The translations under genes were made by a program, and so were the position numbers. Source: Arabidopsis thaliana (taxonomy: Eukaryota; Streptophyta; Magnoliopsida; Brassicales; Brassicaceae). From it: a DNA stretch of 64,000 nucleotides. The DNA lies in the NCBI RefSeq assembly GCF_000001735.4, contig NC_003071.7:2243001-2307000 (forward strand). The letters run 5' to 3'. Under the pieces are notes generated by a model. It was given only the letters and a program-made list of their open reading frames with translations, was not told the origin of the DNA and ran no database searches. Below are positions 25,436-37,053 of this stretch, in pieces. The stretch's first letter is position 1, and every line of letters begins with the position of its first letter.

Positions 25436-25938
25436 TAAGGGTGGGCATTTTGGTTTAATTTTGGTTCTGTTCGGTTTATTTAGTCTTGTAAAACTCTAAC
25501 CAAACTCAACCGAAGTTAGTATGGTTTGGTTTGGGTTTGGGTCAATCTATGTTTGGTTCGGTTTGGTTTTAGTTTGGTTTAATTTTAATTCGATTTTAAA
25601 AGACTAATCATTGTAACAAAACAAAATTATTTCGTTCATTATCGTTTGAACTTTGAGCTTGATAATACTTAACTTAAGCAAAAAGTTTAATAATTCAAAT
25701 AAACCATGAAAAGAAATTAAAAGTGCAAACAATTACATATTTAGTAATATACAATATTATTAATTAATTAATTAATTAATTAAGCAAAAAGTTTAATAAT
25801 TCATATTGGTTAAACCAAACCGAACCGAACCATTTGGGTTGAGAAGAAACATAACCGAAAGGTTTGAGTCTAAGCTTGGGTTTGGTTTGGACTGGTTTGA
25901 GTTTGGTTGGTTCGGTTCGGTTAAAATGCTCATCCCTA
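25436..25938. mobile_element. hAT-like non-autonomous element with perfect 8-bp duplication
   Basis: 503-bp element. The left end TAAGGGTGGGCATTTT and the inverted right end TAGGGATGAGCATTTT are terminal inverted repeats. Flanking repeats catggaag at 25428-25435 and 25939-25946 are identical; 8 bp is the hAT signature. Subterminal regions are full of TTTGGTT/TTCGGTT words. Interior holds a TTAA microsatellite at about 25754-25783. No transposase frame. Confidence 0.85.
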
Positions 25939-25946
25939 CATGGAAG

Positions 25947-26830
25947 ATAGTGATGGATCGGACTCCCTGATTTCCATGTTCGTCCAACTACCATTCCACG
26001 AGAATTTGCCTCAAGCGATGGTGAATCGAAGACAGATAGAATGGAAAAAAGCTGATAGGAAAGCAAAACGAAGATACAAAGTGATTCATATATTCAAAGC
26101 CTAGAGGCAAGAAGACTATACGTAAAAGATCAATCTCTAGCAGAATATCTCCAACGTTAGTGTTGTTGTTGCCGCCATCACTTGTGGAATTCATAGGTTT
26201 GTGAAGTATAGCTCACGAAATATGAATCTTTTTTACAACATATTGTTTCCTGTACGCATGACCTAGCAAATCATGATAGACGAATACAAATTTATTTATA
26301 ATTCTTTTGCCAATCTTGGGGACGCTTTTACGGGAAAGAAAATTTCTTACTCATCGTACTTAGCTTCAAATCCTAAGTAAGAGTTAATCCAAATTTTTAC
26401 CCCCCCCCAAAAAAAACAGTTAATCCAGTTAGAAATAATTAATATCCAATTGCGTCAGCTTCACGTGATTTTGTATTGAACGCATGTCCTCCAATTTGTG
26501 TCTAGACACTTGAGTGATGTCAGTGATGACATTATGTCACATTACTTTTGTTGCTTATTTGAAAGATACTATTACATCAGTATGATGGTTAAAATGAAGA
26601 AACTTGAAGCACTACATATGACGACATCAACGTTCTTTTCCTGACAACATTTTCTTTTATCATCCCTAACTTTTTTTGGGATGCTTTCACCTACACACTC
26701 AATGACTCAAACCAAACCACACAAGAACACTTCCCACTACTTATGGCTCATGATGGGCTTTGGTTTAGCCTAAACCCAATCAAGATAACTTAAATAGAAA
26801 ACATCATCACTAGGGATGTTAGTTTTTTTA
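25947..26830. other. Intergenic region downstream of the subtilase gene
   Basis: Includes a C8-A9 homopolymer junction near 26401-26416. No gene found. Confidence 0.55.
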
Positions 26831-29207
26831 TCAAAACCGGTTCCAAGAGAATGCAACGGGACTTCTCACTTCGTGCTGCGGATTGCTCCAAGTGATGGAA
26901 CCAAACTCAGCCTTGTTCGTCATACTCACTCCTTTCTTGCTAACAAACGTGACTGTGTACCTCTTCTTCTCTCCCACGCTTTTAAACGAAAGTTTCGATG
27001 GTTTAACAGAGATTCCGACACTAGGAGCTCCATTAACCGTCACTTTGTAAACCGAGCTTGCTGCACCAACATTTGTTACTTCCCGAGTGTACCGCACAAC
27101 TCTTTTACCCCCAAACAAAACCGAGAAACTTGGGTAGTTGAGCTGACCAGGATCTGAGAACTTCTTCGAGCAGTTAACGCTAGGTCGCTTCACAATCGCA
27201 ACAATGTGATCGACTGTGTAGTCTAGAGAGCACAAAAACCTGATGTATTCCTCGGTTGAGATGTCGTAGACAAGACCTGGTGAGAGAGCCTTTTGGGGAT
27301 CTACATGGCCCGAGCCGTGAGCATATGGGTTAGATAGGCTGTTGTCTGCAGCATCATGGAGAGGAGCGTTGGTGTTGTCAAGAACGTAAGCTGTAGTCAT
27401 GAGAGCTGATTTGATAGCACTCGGACTCCACTCAGGGTGAGCTGCTTTCAAAAGACCCGCTAAACCACTGATGTGTGGGCATGACATTGACGTACCTAAC
27501 AATAATCAGACACTTTTTCATGTCAAACAAAACAAACCCCTCTCTACAATCATAGATTAATCAATAACAAAAATATGTAATCAAAATCAAGTTTCAAAGT
27601 TGAGTACCTGACATGATGTTGAACTGAGTCCTCCTAGAGTCCTTGTCAAGACCAGTAGGACCAATAGCGTCAGACCAACCAGCCAAAATATTAACTCCAG
27701 GACCAATAACATCAGGCTTCAAGATTTCAGGAGTAACAGTATTAGGACCTCTCGAGCTAAAAGCAGCAACCACAGGAGACGGCTTAACGTCAAGAACCGT
27801 TCCTTTAAAAACAAGAAGAGCGGTTGGTTTAGAATCTGACTTAACATACTCCCTAAGTAAATCACCAGTCTTCTTCCCTACAGCGATCGCGGGAAGCAAA
27901 TGACTATCCGCCACAAGCTCCTCTCCACTCGCAGCAGTATTCGCCATTATCATCCCTAAACCACCAGCATCTCTAACCACAGCTCCTTTCTCAACTCTAG
28001 CATTAACACCTCTATCACAAACAACAATCTTCCCACGAACAATACTCGAATCAAGCGAACCAGGTAAACAAAGATTACTCGAACTACTATTCCCTTTATT
28101 ATAAACCAATTCAAGCGGCTTCGTCCCCATTCCTACACCGCTATACAGCGAAACACCGGTAAGTCGTTTCCCGTTACCGAGATTCGCAAAAGCCGGAAAA
28201 TCTCTATCTAAAGTACCAGCACCAACAGTCATAACCCAAGGAGCAACATTGGCAACAGAAGCTCTAGTAGGACCACTATTACCAGCAGAACAAGACACAA
28301 AAACACCTCTCTCCATAGCCGAAAACGCTCCAATCGCAATCGTATCGCGATAATACGGAGCAGAACCACCACCAAGAGATAACGAAAGCACATCAACACC
28401 ATCAAGTATAGCTCGATCCATAGCAGCTAGTATATCAGATCCAAAACAACCAGTACTCCAACAAACTTTATAAGTAGCAACACGAGCACGAGTGGCCATA
28501 CCTCTGGCCGTACCGGCGGCGTAACCGAGGAAGCTAGCGTTTCTAACGGCGGATCCCGCGGCGGTAGTTGAAGTATGTGTTCCATGTCCGTCAACATCAC
28601 GAGGAGAAACAGATTCACGCTTACTCGAAAAACCACCACCAGAAGCCATTTGAAATCCTTTGGAGAAGCTTCTAGCTCCGATAAGCTTCTTGTTACACAA
28701 CTTGGAATCGAAATCGGAACCAGATTCACATTCTCCTTTCCATTTAGAAGGAATCTCAGGCATATCAGTATCATCGAAGCTTCTAGATTCAGGCCAAACG
28801 CCAGTATCTAAAACTCCGATGATAACGCCGTTAGAAGAAGAACCGAGATCGTGAACACCGAATTCGGAATTGAGACCGAGAAACTCAGGAGTACGCGTAG
28901 TGTGAAGTGTGTAGAGAGGATCTTCGAAGATATCGAGGATTGAGTTTGAGGAGGAGAGGAGAGAATCGGCTTCGGTGGAGTCGAGGTAAGCGGAGAAGCC
29001 ATGGAAGGAGGTTGTGTAAGTGTAGAGAAGAGATGATTCTGAATTGAGTTGAGATGTGTACCAATCGTGGTGAGTGAGGAATGATTCCGGTTTATCGGAG
29101 TGATTGACGCGGATGATGTAGGTTTTTTTGGCGGTTGTGTGGAGGAGAAGGAAGAGGAAGGTGGTGATGATTGTGATGGAGGAAGAAGAAGAAGAAGAAG
29201 AAGCCAT
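26831..29207 (-). CDS. SBT1.8: Subtilisin-like serine protease (SBT1 group)
   Basis: Secreted subtilase of family S8A. Exons 29207-27608 and 27495-26831 join inside a Gly codon and give 754 residues, typical for the family. The ATG at 29207 is chosen because it opens a Ser-rich signal peptide (residues about 1-25); an upstream in-frame ATG at 29339 would add an untypical leader. I9 propeptide about 30-104. Catalytic Asp134 (DTGVWP), His208 (GHGTHT), oxyanion Asn310 (SAGNSG) and Ser536 (GTSMSCPH) are all present, with a PA domain between His and Ser and a C-terminal Fn3-like domain ending NRF. The intron falls just before the catalytic Ser motif. A GAA repeat encodes the poly-Ser run. No defects seen. 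The identity as At2g05920/SBT1.8 rests on memory and gene order. Confidence 0.93.
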
Positions 29208-29256
29208 GAGTGTGTGTGAATGATGGTGAAGTAGAGAAGAAGAGAGTGTGGGGAAT

Positions 29257-29278
29257 AAGAAGAAGAAGAAGAAGAAGA
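29257..29278. repeat. (GAA)n microsatellite in the subtilase 5' leader
   Basis: Seven AAG/GAA units upstream of the start codon; a second run at about 29180-29200 encodes the Ser tract. Confidence 0.8.
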
Positions 29279-29414
29279 TAGGGAGAGAGAGAGAAAGAGT
29301 GATGGGATTAAAATAATAATAAAAAAAAGTGGTGGACACGTAAGGGACGTGTGACCGTTAGAATAATAACGGAAATGCCATCGTCGGTGGGGTTTTGAAA
29401 AAGAGTGTGTGTGG

Positions 29415-29426
29415 GAAATATATATA
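29415..29426 (-). promoter_or_regulatory. Candidate TATA box of the subtilase gene
   Basis: GTATATATATTT on the minus strand, about 210 bases upstream of the ATG at 29207. Confidence 0.45.
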
Positions 29427-30540
29427 CAGCTGGAGACACGATACGTGATAAAAGGGTTGTTCTTCAGTCTCTCAGGCCCATTTTTCTTTTTATTGGTTTC
29501 CTCAAACGTTCTTTTGTGTCTTTTTCTTTCTTTTTTCAACGTTCTTTTTGTGTCTTTTTATTTTATTTTATTATATGTTTATAAACATATAGATTGTTTT
29601 TTTAATAATTGTGTTTGGGTGGATGATGTTGGGTTTAAGAATTTATAAAATTGTTGATGAGTTTGTTGAAAACTAAAGATCATTTAAGGGTAGCTAATAA
29701 AGTTGTTGGTCTGTTTTTTAGAATTAAGATCATTTAAAGGGTAACAACTAATAAATTAAGGGAAGAAAATAATTGGTTCCGAAAAGAATTTATCAGATCT
29801 ATCTATATTTAAGTTTATTAGCAAAAGCATATGACTGACCGGAAAATAGGGAATATAGGTTATGAATTTGACTAAGAATAATATAATAACTATTTTGTGA
29901 GGTTTTTAAAGTAGTAAGATGTGTTATGTTGAGAAATATTTTTTTTGGATTTTGATTGAAAATTTAAGAGTAATCTATATATAGTAATTTCTTTTTTTTT
30001 CTATTTTAGAGTTATTGAAGCTAAATCGATTATATTTTCTTTAAAATAGAAATAAAAATAAATGTAGACATTGGATATTGTTTTTTGGATCTCTTCACAG
30101 CTTGGTATGGGAGAGTTTGTGTACTTAACTCAAGTTGAAAGACCCATAATGTTGAGTTTTTAGATCAGGTTTGCTAACTAAAACAAATTAGGTGAATTTT
30201 GTTGTCGGGATACCTGACGTAGTTATGCATACGAGTGTTTATATGTGTAACTAAAAACGTGCAATATATTCAATATATGTAGCAATGATGTCACACTAGT
30301 ATGATGAAATTGAATAAGCTCTCAACATTTTTTTGCTTGTAACAATTCATGTATTTATTACTTAAAAATCGGTGGTCAAAAAATAACGTTATCTTTTTTA
30401 GTAACGTATCATTAAACAATGTGTAATTCACGTGTTATGTTAAAAGTCATTTTTATGACGATAAATTTACGTGCAACAGTTTTTTTGTCACTATATAGCT
30501 CTACTTTTTGAGTTTGAAGAATAAAAATAATAGTTTTAGT
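29427..30540. other. Intergenic region upstream of the subtilase gene
   Basis: AT-rich, no gene or clear element end recognised before the LINE remnant begins. Confidence 0.5.
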
Positions 30541-31201
30541 AATACTTGTTGAAAACATGAGATCTTAATTATTCATGGGAATAGAGAAGAACCTTGGCAC
30601 TTAACAAGAGATTTTAATGACATCATTGATGCATCAGAAAAACAAGGAGGACAAATCATACATGAAGGTACTTTTGTGAACATTAGGTCATTCATGTCAG
30701 AATGTGACTTATACGATCTCAGACACTTGAGCAACTTCTTCTCTTGGAGAGGAAAGAGACATGAGCTCATTGTTCATTGCACACTATATAGGGCTATGTC
30801 AAATGGAACAAGGGCTAAGGCTTACCCATCCAGTCGTTGGGAGTATTTAAGGTTTGAAAGCTCAGACCGTCAACCACTTCTTACTCACTTTAATGTATTC
30901 GAGGAAAAGAAAAAAGGAGTTTTTAAGTACGATAAAAGATTGAAAGACAATGAGGAAGTCTCTATTTTAATTTAAGCAGCTTGGAACTTTGACGCCATGG
31001 AGGATGTTGAGGAAAATGTCAGTAGATTTATACAAGAAATCATTACCTGAACTAGGACTAAGCATCAAAATAGTCAAAAAGCCACTGAAGAGAATAGGCA
31101 AAAGCTAGAGGAGGCAATGGCAAGCCCAGACGCTGACCAAAATCTGATTTCTACCATCAATAATAGCCTACAAAGAAGTAGACAATTTTGGGAGATAAAA
31201 A
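30541..31201 (+). pseudogene. L1-type LINE, endonuclease part (left half, split by Copia)
   Basis: Encodes the C-terminal part of an apurinic-type endonuclease and the linker to reverse transcriptase: EEPWHLTRDFND, NFFSWRGKRHE and RSRQFWEIK. There is an in-frame TAA at 30973 and a further stop near 31047. The 5' end is truncated, as is usual for LINEs. The frame is interrupted by the Copia element at 31202 and resumes at 37054. Confidence 0.82.
31197..31201. repeat. Target site duplication, left copy (AAAAA)
   Basis: Matches 37049-37053 on the other side of the Copia element. Confidence 0.75.
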
Positions 31202-31752
31202 TGTTAGTGCACCCTCTGTCAGAACAATCAGAAGGAGTGTTGATTGCTGGAACAAGCTGGAAGCTGTTTCAGAAGACTAAAGTGAAGATCAAGTAATTGA
31301 TGCTGACGTGGATATGCCGCCAAATGAACGAATGACGTGGAGACCACAACAGGAGGAGTTCAGTTTGGAAAGAAGATATTCACGCGAAGATTTGGAGTGA
31401 TCCAAGATCTTGAAGGCTAACCTAGAAGACCGAAGACCTCGATGGTATAAATAGAGGTGCTAAAGTTCTTGTTAGACTTGGCCGTGATTGTGAGTGAAAA
31501 AGCTAGTGCAACGCTTTTCATTGTTAGAGACTAAGGTTTAGTCTGATTGGAATTCTAGAGAGATCAAAGAGTGTGTTCTTGTGATCTGCTCTTGTGTGTT
31601 TAGGGAAATCTCAGGTGACAAGGTAAAGTAGTTTATATCTTGTGTAAAACCAATTAAGGTAGTTGTAAACTTCTTAATCAGATTTCTAATAAAATGATAC
31701 TCGGTGGTTCTGAGTTTGGGGAATACGATTCTTAGGTTCATCCGGAATTTCA
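31202..31752 (+). repeat. 5' LTR of the nested Copia element
   Basis: 551 bp, TG...CA ends. Core promoter TATAAATA at 31446-31453. Confidence 0.92.
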
Positions 31753-31754
31753 TT

Positions 31755-31766
31755 TGGTATCAGAGC
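31755..31766 (+). other. Primer binding site (initiator Met tRNA type)
   Basis: tggtatcagagc, two bases after the LTR end; the standard Copia primer site. Confidence 0.88.
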
Positions 31767-31782
31767 GGGCATCTGAACCAAG

Positions 31783-32523
31783 ATGTACTTAACAACAGAT
31801 GCAGATCCTGCGGAGAGGATGGACTACCCCAAAGAGTTCGTTGAAGTCGGTAAAGCAATCATATTGGAAAAAGGAAATTATGGACACTGGAAAGTGAAGA
31901 TGAGAGCTCTCATACGTGGTCTAGGAAAAGAAGCCTGGATTGCTACGAGCATTGGATGGAAGGCTCCGGTCATCAAGGGAGAAGATGGAGAAGATGTGCT
32001 AAAAACTGAAGATCAATGGAATGATGCAGAAGAGGCAAAGGCCACAGCTAATTCAAGGGCACTGTCTTTGATATTCAACTCCGTGAATCAAAATCAATTC
32101 AAGCAAATTCAAAACTGTGAATCAGCTAAAGAAGCATGGGATAAACTTGCTAAAGCATATGAAGGGACAAGTAGTGTCAAAAGATCCAGAATCGACATGT
32201 TAGCATCTCAGTTTGAAAATCTCACTATGGAAGAAACAGAGAACATTGAGGAGTTCAGTGGGAAAATCAGTGCCATAGCGAGTGAAGCACACAATCTAGG
32301 AAAGAAATACAAAGATAAGAAACTGGTCAAGAAACTGTTGAGGTGTCTCCCATCAAGGTTTGAAAGTAAGAGAACGGCCATGGGAACGTCGTTGGACACT
32401 AACTCAATCGATTTTGAAGAAGTAGTGGGAATGTTCCAAGCATATGAATTAGAAATCACTTCCGGAAAGGGAGGTTACTCCAAAGGACTTGCTTTAGCTG
32501 CATCGGCAAAAAGAATGAGATAA
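31783..32523 (+). CDS. Copia gag, first part
   Basis: 246-codon frame with the gag-polypeptide (UBN2-type) domain: GNYGHWKVKMRALI near residue 36, WDKLAKAYEGTS, then KKLLRCLPSRFE near 185. It forms the capsid of cytoplasmic virus-like particles. The frame stops at 32521-32523 (TAA), whereas zinc-knuckle sequence of the same polyprotein follows at about 32660-32770 in another register; so this end looks like decay. Confidence 0.85.
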   Translation: MYLTTDADPAERMDYPKEFVEVGKAIILEKGNYGHWKVKMRALIRGLGKEAWIATSIGWKAPVIKGEDGEDVLKTEDQWNDAEEAKATANSRALSLIFNSVNQNQFKQIQNCESAKEAWDKLAKAYEGTSSVKRSRIDMLASQFENLTMEETENIEEFSGKISAIASEAHNLGKKYKDKKLVKKLLRCLPSRFESKRTAMGTSLDTNSIDFEEVVGMFQAYELEITSGKGGYSKGLALAASAKRMR

Positions 32524-32629
32524 AGGAATTGAAGGATACAATAAGCATGATGGCAAAAGACTTCAGTAGAGCAATGAGGAGAGTTGAGAAGAAAGGATTC
32601 AGAAGAAATCAGGGAACTGATAGATATCG

Positions 32630-33515
32630 AGACCGAAGCTCAAAAAGGGATGAGATTCAATGTCATTAATGTCAAGGATACGGACATATTAAAGCTGAAT
32701 GTCCCTCCTTAAAGAGAAAAGATCTCAAGTGCTCTGAGTGTAAGGGTCTTGGACACATTAAGTTCGACTGTGTTGGATCAAAGTCTAAGCCTGATAGATC
32801 CTGCAGTTCTGAAAGTGAAAGTGACTCAAATGATGGAGACTCGGAAGATTATATAAAAGGTTTCGTGTCTTTTGTAGGAATCATTGAAGAAAAAGATGAA
32901 AGTTCAGACAGTGAAGCAGATGGTGAGGATGAGGACAACTCAGCTGATGAGGATTCTGACATCGAAAAGGACGTTAAAATCAATGAAGAGTTCAGGAAAC
33001 TGTATGACAGCTGGTTGATGCTGAGTAAAGAGAAAGTTGCTTGGCTGGAAGAGAAGCTAAAAGTTCAAGAACTGACAGAAAAGCTGAAAGGAGAGTTAAC
33101 TGCTGCAAATCAGAAGAACTCTGAGCTGACTCAGAAATGCAGTGTGGCTGAAGAGAAAAACAGAGAACTTTCTCAAGAGCTTAGTGACACTCGCAAGAAG
33201 ATCCACATGCTGAACAGTGGAACAAAAGATTTGGATAGTATACTTGCTGCTGGAAGAGTGGGAAAATCAAATTTTGGTTTAGGATACAATGGTGTTGGAT
33301 CAGGTACAAAGACGAATTGTGTACGAAGCGAAGCTGGTGCTCCAACAAAAAGTCAAACAGGTTTTCGAAGCAACTATGATGCTGTTCCAGCAAGACGCAT
33401 GTACCAGAATCACGATCACTATCATTCCCGGAGAACTGTGACAGGTTACGAATGTTACTACTGTGGAAGACATGGTCATTTCAGAGATATTGCTACAGGT
33501 ATGCTGCTAGGTTAA
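32630..33515 (+). pseudogene. Copia gag C-terminal region with zinc knuckles and coiled coil
   Basis: Zinc-knuckle-like pieces occur at about 32660-32705, where one cysteine position is replaced by a stop, and at 32730-32775 (CSECKGLGHIKFDC). An acidic stretch and a long Lys/Glu-rich coiled coil follow (about 33000-33230, heptad-like ELTEKLKGEL). A further knuckle, CYYCGRHGHF, lies at about 33453-33485 and loses frame before its last cysteine. The open frame 32865-33515 ends just after it. Confidence 0.72.
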
Positions 33516-34843
33516 ATAAGCTGAAGAGACAAGGAAAACTATATCCATATCAAGGAAGAACCTCCAAGATGTATGTCAGAAGGGAGGATCTCTATTGTCA
33601 TGTAGCATACACCTCGATTGAAGAAGGAATAAAGAAACCATGGTATTTTGACAGTGGAGCATCCAGACATATGACAGGAAGTCAATCCAATCTTGAAAAT
33701 TATACCTCTGTCAAGGAAAGTAAAGTTACTTTTGGAGGTGGGGATAAAGGAAAAATCAAGGGAAAAGGTGATTTGACTAAAGCAGAAAAGCCTCAGCTTA
33801 CAAATGTGTACTTTGTCGAAGGGCTTACTGCAAATCTTATTAGTGTGAGTCAGCTATGTGATGAAGGGCTGACTGTGAGTTTCAATAGTGTAAAATGCTG
33901 GGCTACAAACGAGAAGAACCAAAACACTCTAACTGGAGTTAGAACTGGGAACAATTGCTACATGTGGGAAGAACCTAAAGAGTGTCTTATAGCTGAAAAA
34001 GAGGATCGAGTGGTATGGCATCAACGTCTTGGTCACATGAATGCGAGGAGCATGTCAGAAATAGTGAGCAAGGAAATGGTTAGAGGAGTACAAGAGCTGA
34101 AACACATAGAGAAAATTGTGTACGATGCCTACAATCAAGGTAAACAGATTAGAGTCCAACACAAGAGAGTTGTAGGTGTTGTTGAGAGAAAGAACCAGAC
34201 TTTTCAAGAGATGGCCAGAGCCATGATTCATGGACATGGAGTTCCTGAAAAATTCTGGACAGAGGCTATCAGTACAGTATGTTATGTGATAAATCATGTT
34301 TATGTGAGGATTGGAGGCACATTCGACAAGTTGGTCAAAGCGTTTGTGAAGACAATGACAACTGAGTTCAGGTTGAGTATGGTAGGCGAACTTAAGTACT
34401 TTCTGGGGTTGCAAATCAATCAGATTGATGAAGGGATTGCTATCTCGCAAAGCACCTATGATCAGAACCTGGTGAAACGCTTCGATATGTGTTCCAGCAA
34501 TCCAGTTAAAACTCCTATGAGCACTACCAACCTCTGCAGCTGCTGTACTAAATTTCTTTGGATGAAACACATGGGTTTGGATTACGGTATGTCATTTTCT
34601 GACCATTTACTTGTTAAATGTGATAATGAAAGTGCTATTGCCATATCTAAGAATCCGGTACAACACTCAATCACTAAACACATAGCTATAAGACATCATT
34701 TTGTTAGAGAATTAGTTGAAGAAAAACAAATTACCGTAGAACATATGCCTACTGAAATTCAACTTGCTGATATTTTCACTAAGCCTTTGGACTTGAACAT
34801 GTTTGTGAACTTGCAAAAGTCTCTGGGTATTGGTGAAGTCTAA
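33452..34843 (+). pseudogene. Copia pol remnant: protease, partial integrase, RNase H; integrase core and RT deleted
   Basis: 463-codon frame. Protease WYFDSGASRHMTG at about 33640; pre-integrase domain WHQRLGHMNARSM at about 34015. It then jumps to the end of integrase (VVERKNQTFQEMARAMIHG): the DDE core carrying the first two acidic residues is absent. A second jump near 34330 removes the reverse transcriptase core, and no YVDD motif is present. The frame resumes at GELKYFLGLQI and ends in the RNase H region (CDNESAIAISKNP, HMPTEIQLADIFTKPL). The frame stays open across both jumps, so the deletions are in phase. Confidence 0.86.
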
Positions 34844-36496
34844 CTATCTTCTTGATGAGTGTTTGTGCTGAAACAGTGTTGGTTGTACAGTGAGAAGCAA
34901 GTTTTCAAATCTATTTTACAAAGTGTCATAACCGGTTTTCAAATCTTCTACTGTAAAAAGTTCACCAAGAGAAAGAGCTACCCTTCATGGTTCGGAGATG
35001 CAAAGTCAGTAAAGTGTGTGACAGACATAGTGTGTAGAGCATTAAGGAAGGGATGAAATGCAGAAAGGGGCATAAAAGAAGCATTTCATTTCATAAGATG
35101 AAGCATGAGCTTATCTAAGACACGAGGGACAAAGGAGAAATCTTGTCACTAACCCGATGGGAACAAAAGAGAAATCTTGTTCACCTACACTTTGGAGAGA
35201 AGGGATGTCAAACAAAAATATTGAGAGAACAAGTAAGAAAGAGCATCACTACACTCTGCAACAAGACAAGAGAAAAAAAAAAGAAAGGGGGTGCAAAAAC
35301 AAGTTCTCTCACTGACATCTCGTCTCACTGTAGAAAGGAGCAGTAAGAAGCAACAATAAGTTCTGAATACAAAAGATCAGACTTGTAATTTATCAATAGC
35401 CTGATTGTTGCTGCACAGTCTGTCACACTCCTTGTTAAAAGGACTCGCTAACACTCTGAGATATGACGGTGTGAAGACTACTCTTGGAGAATCAACATTG
35501 TCTTTTGTGTTGTGTCAGCAGATTATGTTCTGAATTTTTTGATACAAGTTACAATGAGCTTAGTATTGTACAATCACCTCTGGGACAGTTCTGGACCTCA
35601 ACATGAGGGAGAGATGGTTATTACTGTGCTGATACTAATGGGGACTTGTTCTGTATATATCAAGATGGCTTCAGAAAAATGAGTTGACTTTCAGAGGTAC
35701 TAAGTTCAATTCTATAAGCTAATTGGGTTGTTCAGTTTTGTTTTATGGTGGTTATTGTGTTTTATGAGATTTGACCGGACCAAAATCCGGTTAGCACTGA
35801 TTTTCGGTTTTGAGTTTCTATGGTTTGCATAAAGGGATCTATCGAATGAAACAAGTGAGAAAACCCAGAAAATTGAGCTCTCACGCCGAAACACTAGCAA
35901 TGGGAGAACACGCAGCGATGCCCGGCGTATGCGAAAGATGTTTAATCCAGAGTATGTGTTTGGCACATCCTTACCTGTAGATTTAAGATATGTCTCTACC
36001 TTGCTGACGACAATAACGACACATATGGAAGGTATGGTGTCTTGGTCCTGTGCTCAGTGTCTGGTTTAATTGGTAGAGTGTCTAGATAGAGTTTTTGATC
36101 AATTGTGTCATGCAAGCAGGGGGAGATTATGGACTGGTCCCTGAGAACTCTAATTCATTTGTAAACTCTCTAGATGTTGATAACGAAGAAGGCTTTGAAG
36201 ATACTCAATCTTCTGATTGTGTTTAGATCTAGTTGTGGGGGAGTTTAGGATTAAGGGGGAGTTTTTAAGTTGTGTTTGTTAATCATGTCCTTTTGGTTTT
36301 AATAGGTCTTTGTTTCTAAGTACTAGATGATGTGTTTTGAATCTTAAAACTTATTTCTGCAATCTATGATGAGACCCTCTATTGGTTATTTCCGCTGCTT
36401 ATTATCTCTATGACTTGATGTGTGCTTGTGAGTTTTCTTTGAGGGATTTCTTGCAGGATTGCTTGAATTGACAAATTGTATCAAAAAGGGGGAGAT
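34844..36496 (+). other. Long 3' noncoding region of the Copia element with several purine tracts
   Basis: No convincing protein. Purine tracts with a GGGGG core occur near 35275, 36118, 36235, 36254 and finally 36484-36496 directly before the 3' LTR. Repeated tracts and a long 3' region are typical of Sireviruses. Short frames at 35143-35346 and elsewhere lack family similarity; an env-like gene is not seen. Confidence 0.6.
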
Positions 36497-37048
36497 TGTT
36501 AGTGCACCCTCTGTCAGGACAAACCAGAAGGAGTGCTGATTGCTGGAACAAGCTGGAAGCTGTTTCAGAAGACTAAAGTGAAGATCAAGTAATTGATGCT
36601 GACGTGGATATGCCGCCAAATGAACGAATGACGTGGAGACCACAACAGGAGGAGTTCAGTTTGGAAAGAAGATATTCACGCGAAGATTTGGAGTGATCCA
36701 AGATCTTGAAGGCTAACCTAGAAGACCGAAGACCTCGATGGTATAAATAGAGGTGCTAAAGTTCTTGTTAGACTTGGTCGTGATTGTGAGTGAAAAAGCT
36801 AGTGCAACGCTTTTCATTGTTAGAGACTAAGGTTTAGTCTGATTGGAATTCTAGAGAGATCAAAGAGTGTGTTCTTGTGATCTGCTCTTGTGTGTTTAGA
36901 AAAATCTCAGGTGACAAGCTAAAGTAGTTTAGATCTTGTGTAAAACCAATTAAGGTAGTTGTAAACTTCTTAATCAGATTTCTAATAAAGTGATACTCAG
37001 TGGTTCTGAGTTTGGGGAATACGATTCTTAGGTTCATCCGGAATTTCA
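36497..37048 (+). repeat. 3' LTR of the nested Copia element
   Basis: 552 bp, about 98% identical to the 5' LTR by hand count. TATAAATA at 36742-36749. Confidence 0.92.
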
Positions 37049-37053
37049 AAAAA
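37049..37053. repeat. Target site duplication, right copy (AAAAA)
   Basis: Matches 31197-31201. Confidence 0.75.

Larger units (their letters stand above)
31202..37048 (+). mobile_element. Complete but internally deleted Copia-type LTR retrotransposon
   Basis: Bounded by LTRs 31202-31752 and 36497-37048 (TGTTAG at the start, TTTCA at the end) and a 5-bp AAAAA duplication. Primer site tggtatcagagc at 31755-31766 matches initiator Met tRNA. A purine tract ends at 36496. By eye the LTRs differ at about 10 positions plus one 1-base gap in 552. It keeps gag, zinc knuckles, protease and RNase H, but has lost the integrase core and the reverse transcriptase catalytic region, so it cannot move alone. 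The long 3' region with several AGGGGGAG purine tracts resembles Sireviruses. It sits inside an older LINE. Confidence 0.92.

Noticed and set aside
25776..26194. Frames in and next to the hAT-like element
   Set aside because: They translate the TTTGGTT repeat and its flank, with no family similarity.
26401..26416. C8-A9 run as a regulatory element
   Set aside because: It is a simple homopolymer junction with no other supporting motif.
28808..29539. 243-codon frame overlapping the start of SBT1.8
   Set aside because: It is on the same strand but in another frame; its Ser/Pro/Thr-rich text is a by-product of the subtilase sequence and GAA repeats.
31755..31766. tRNA gene at the primer sites (also 59756-59767 and 57505-57516)
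   Set aside because: These are 12-base complements to tRNA 3' ends used for priming; no cloverleaf surrounds them.
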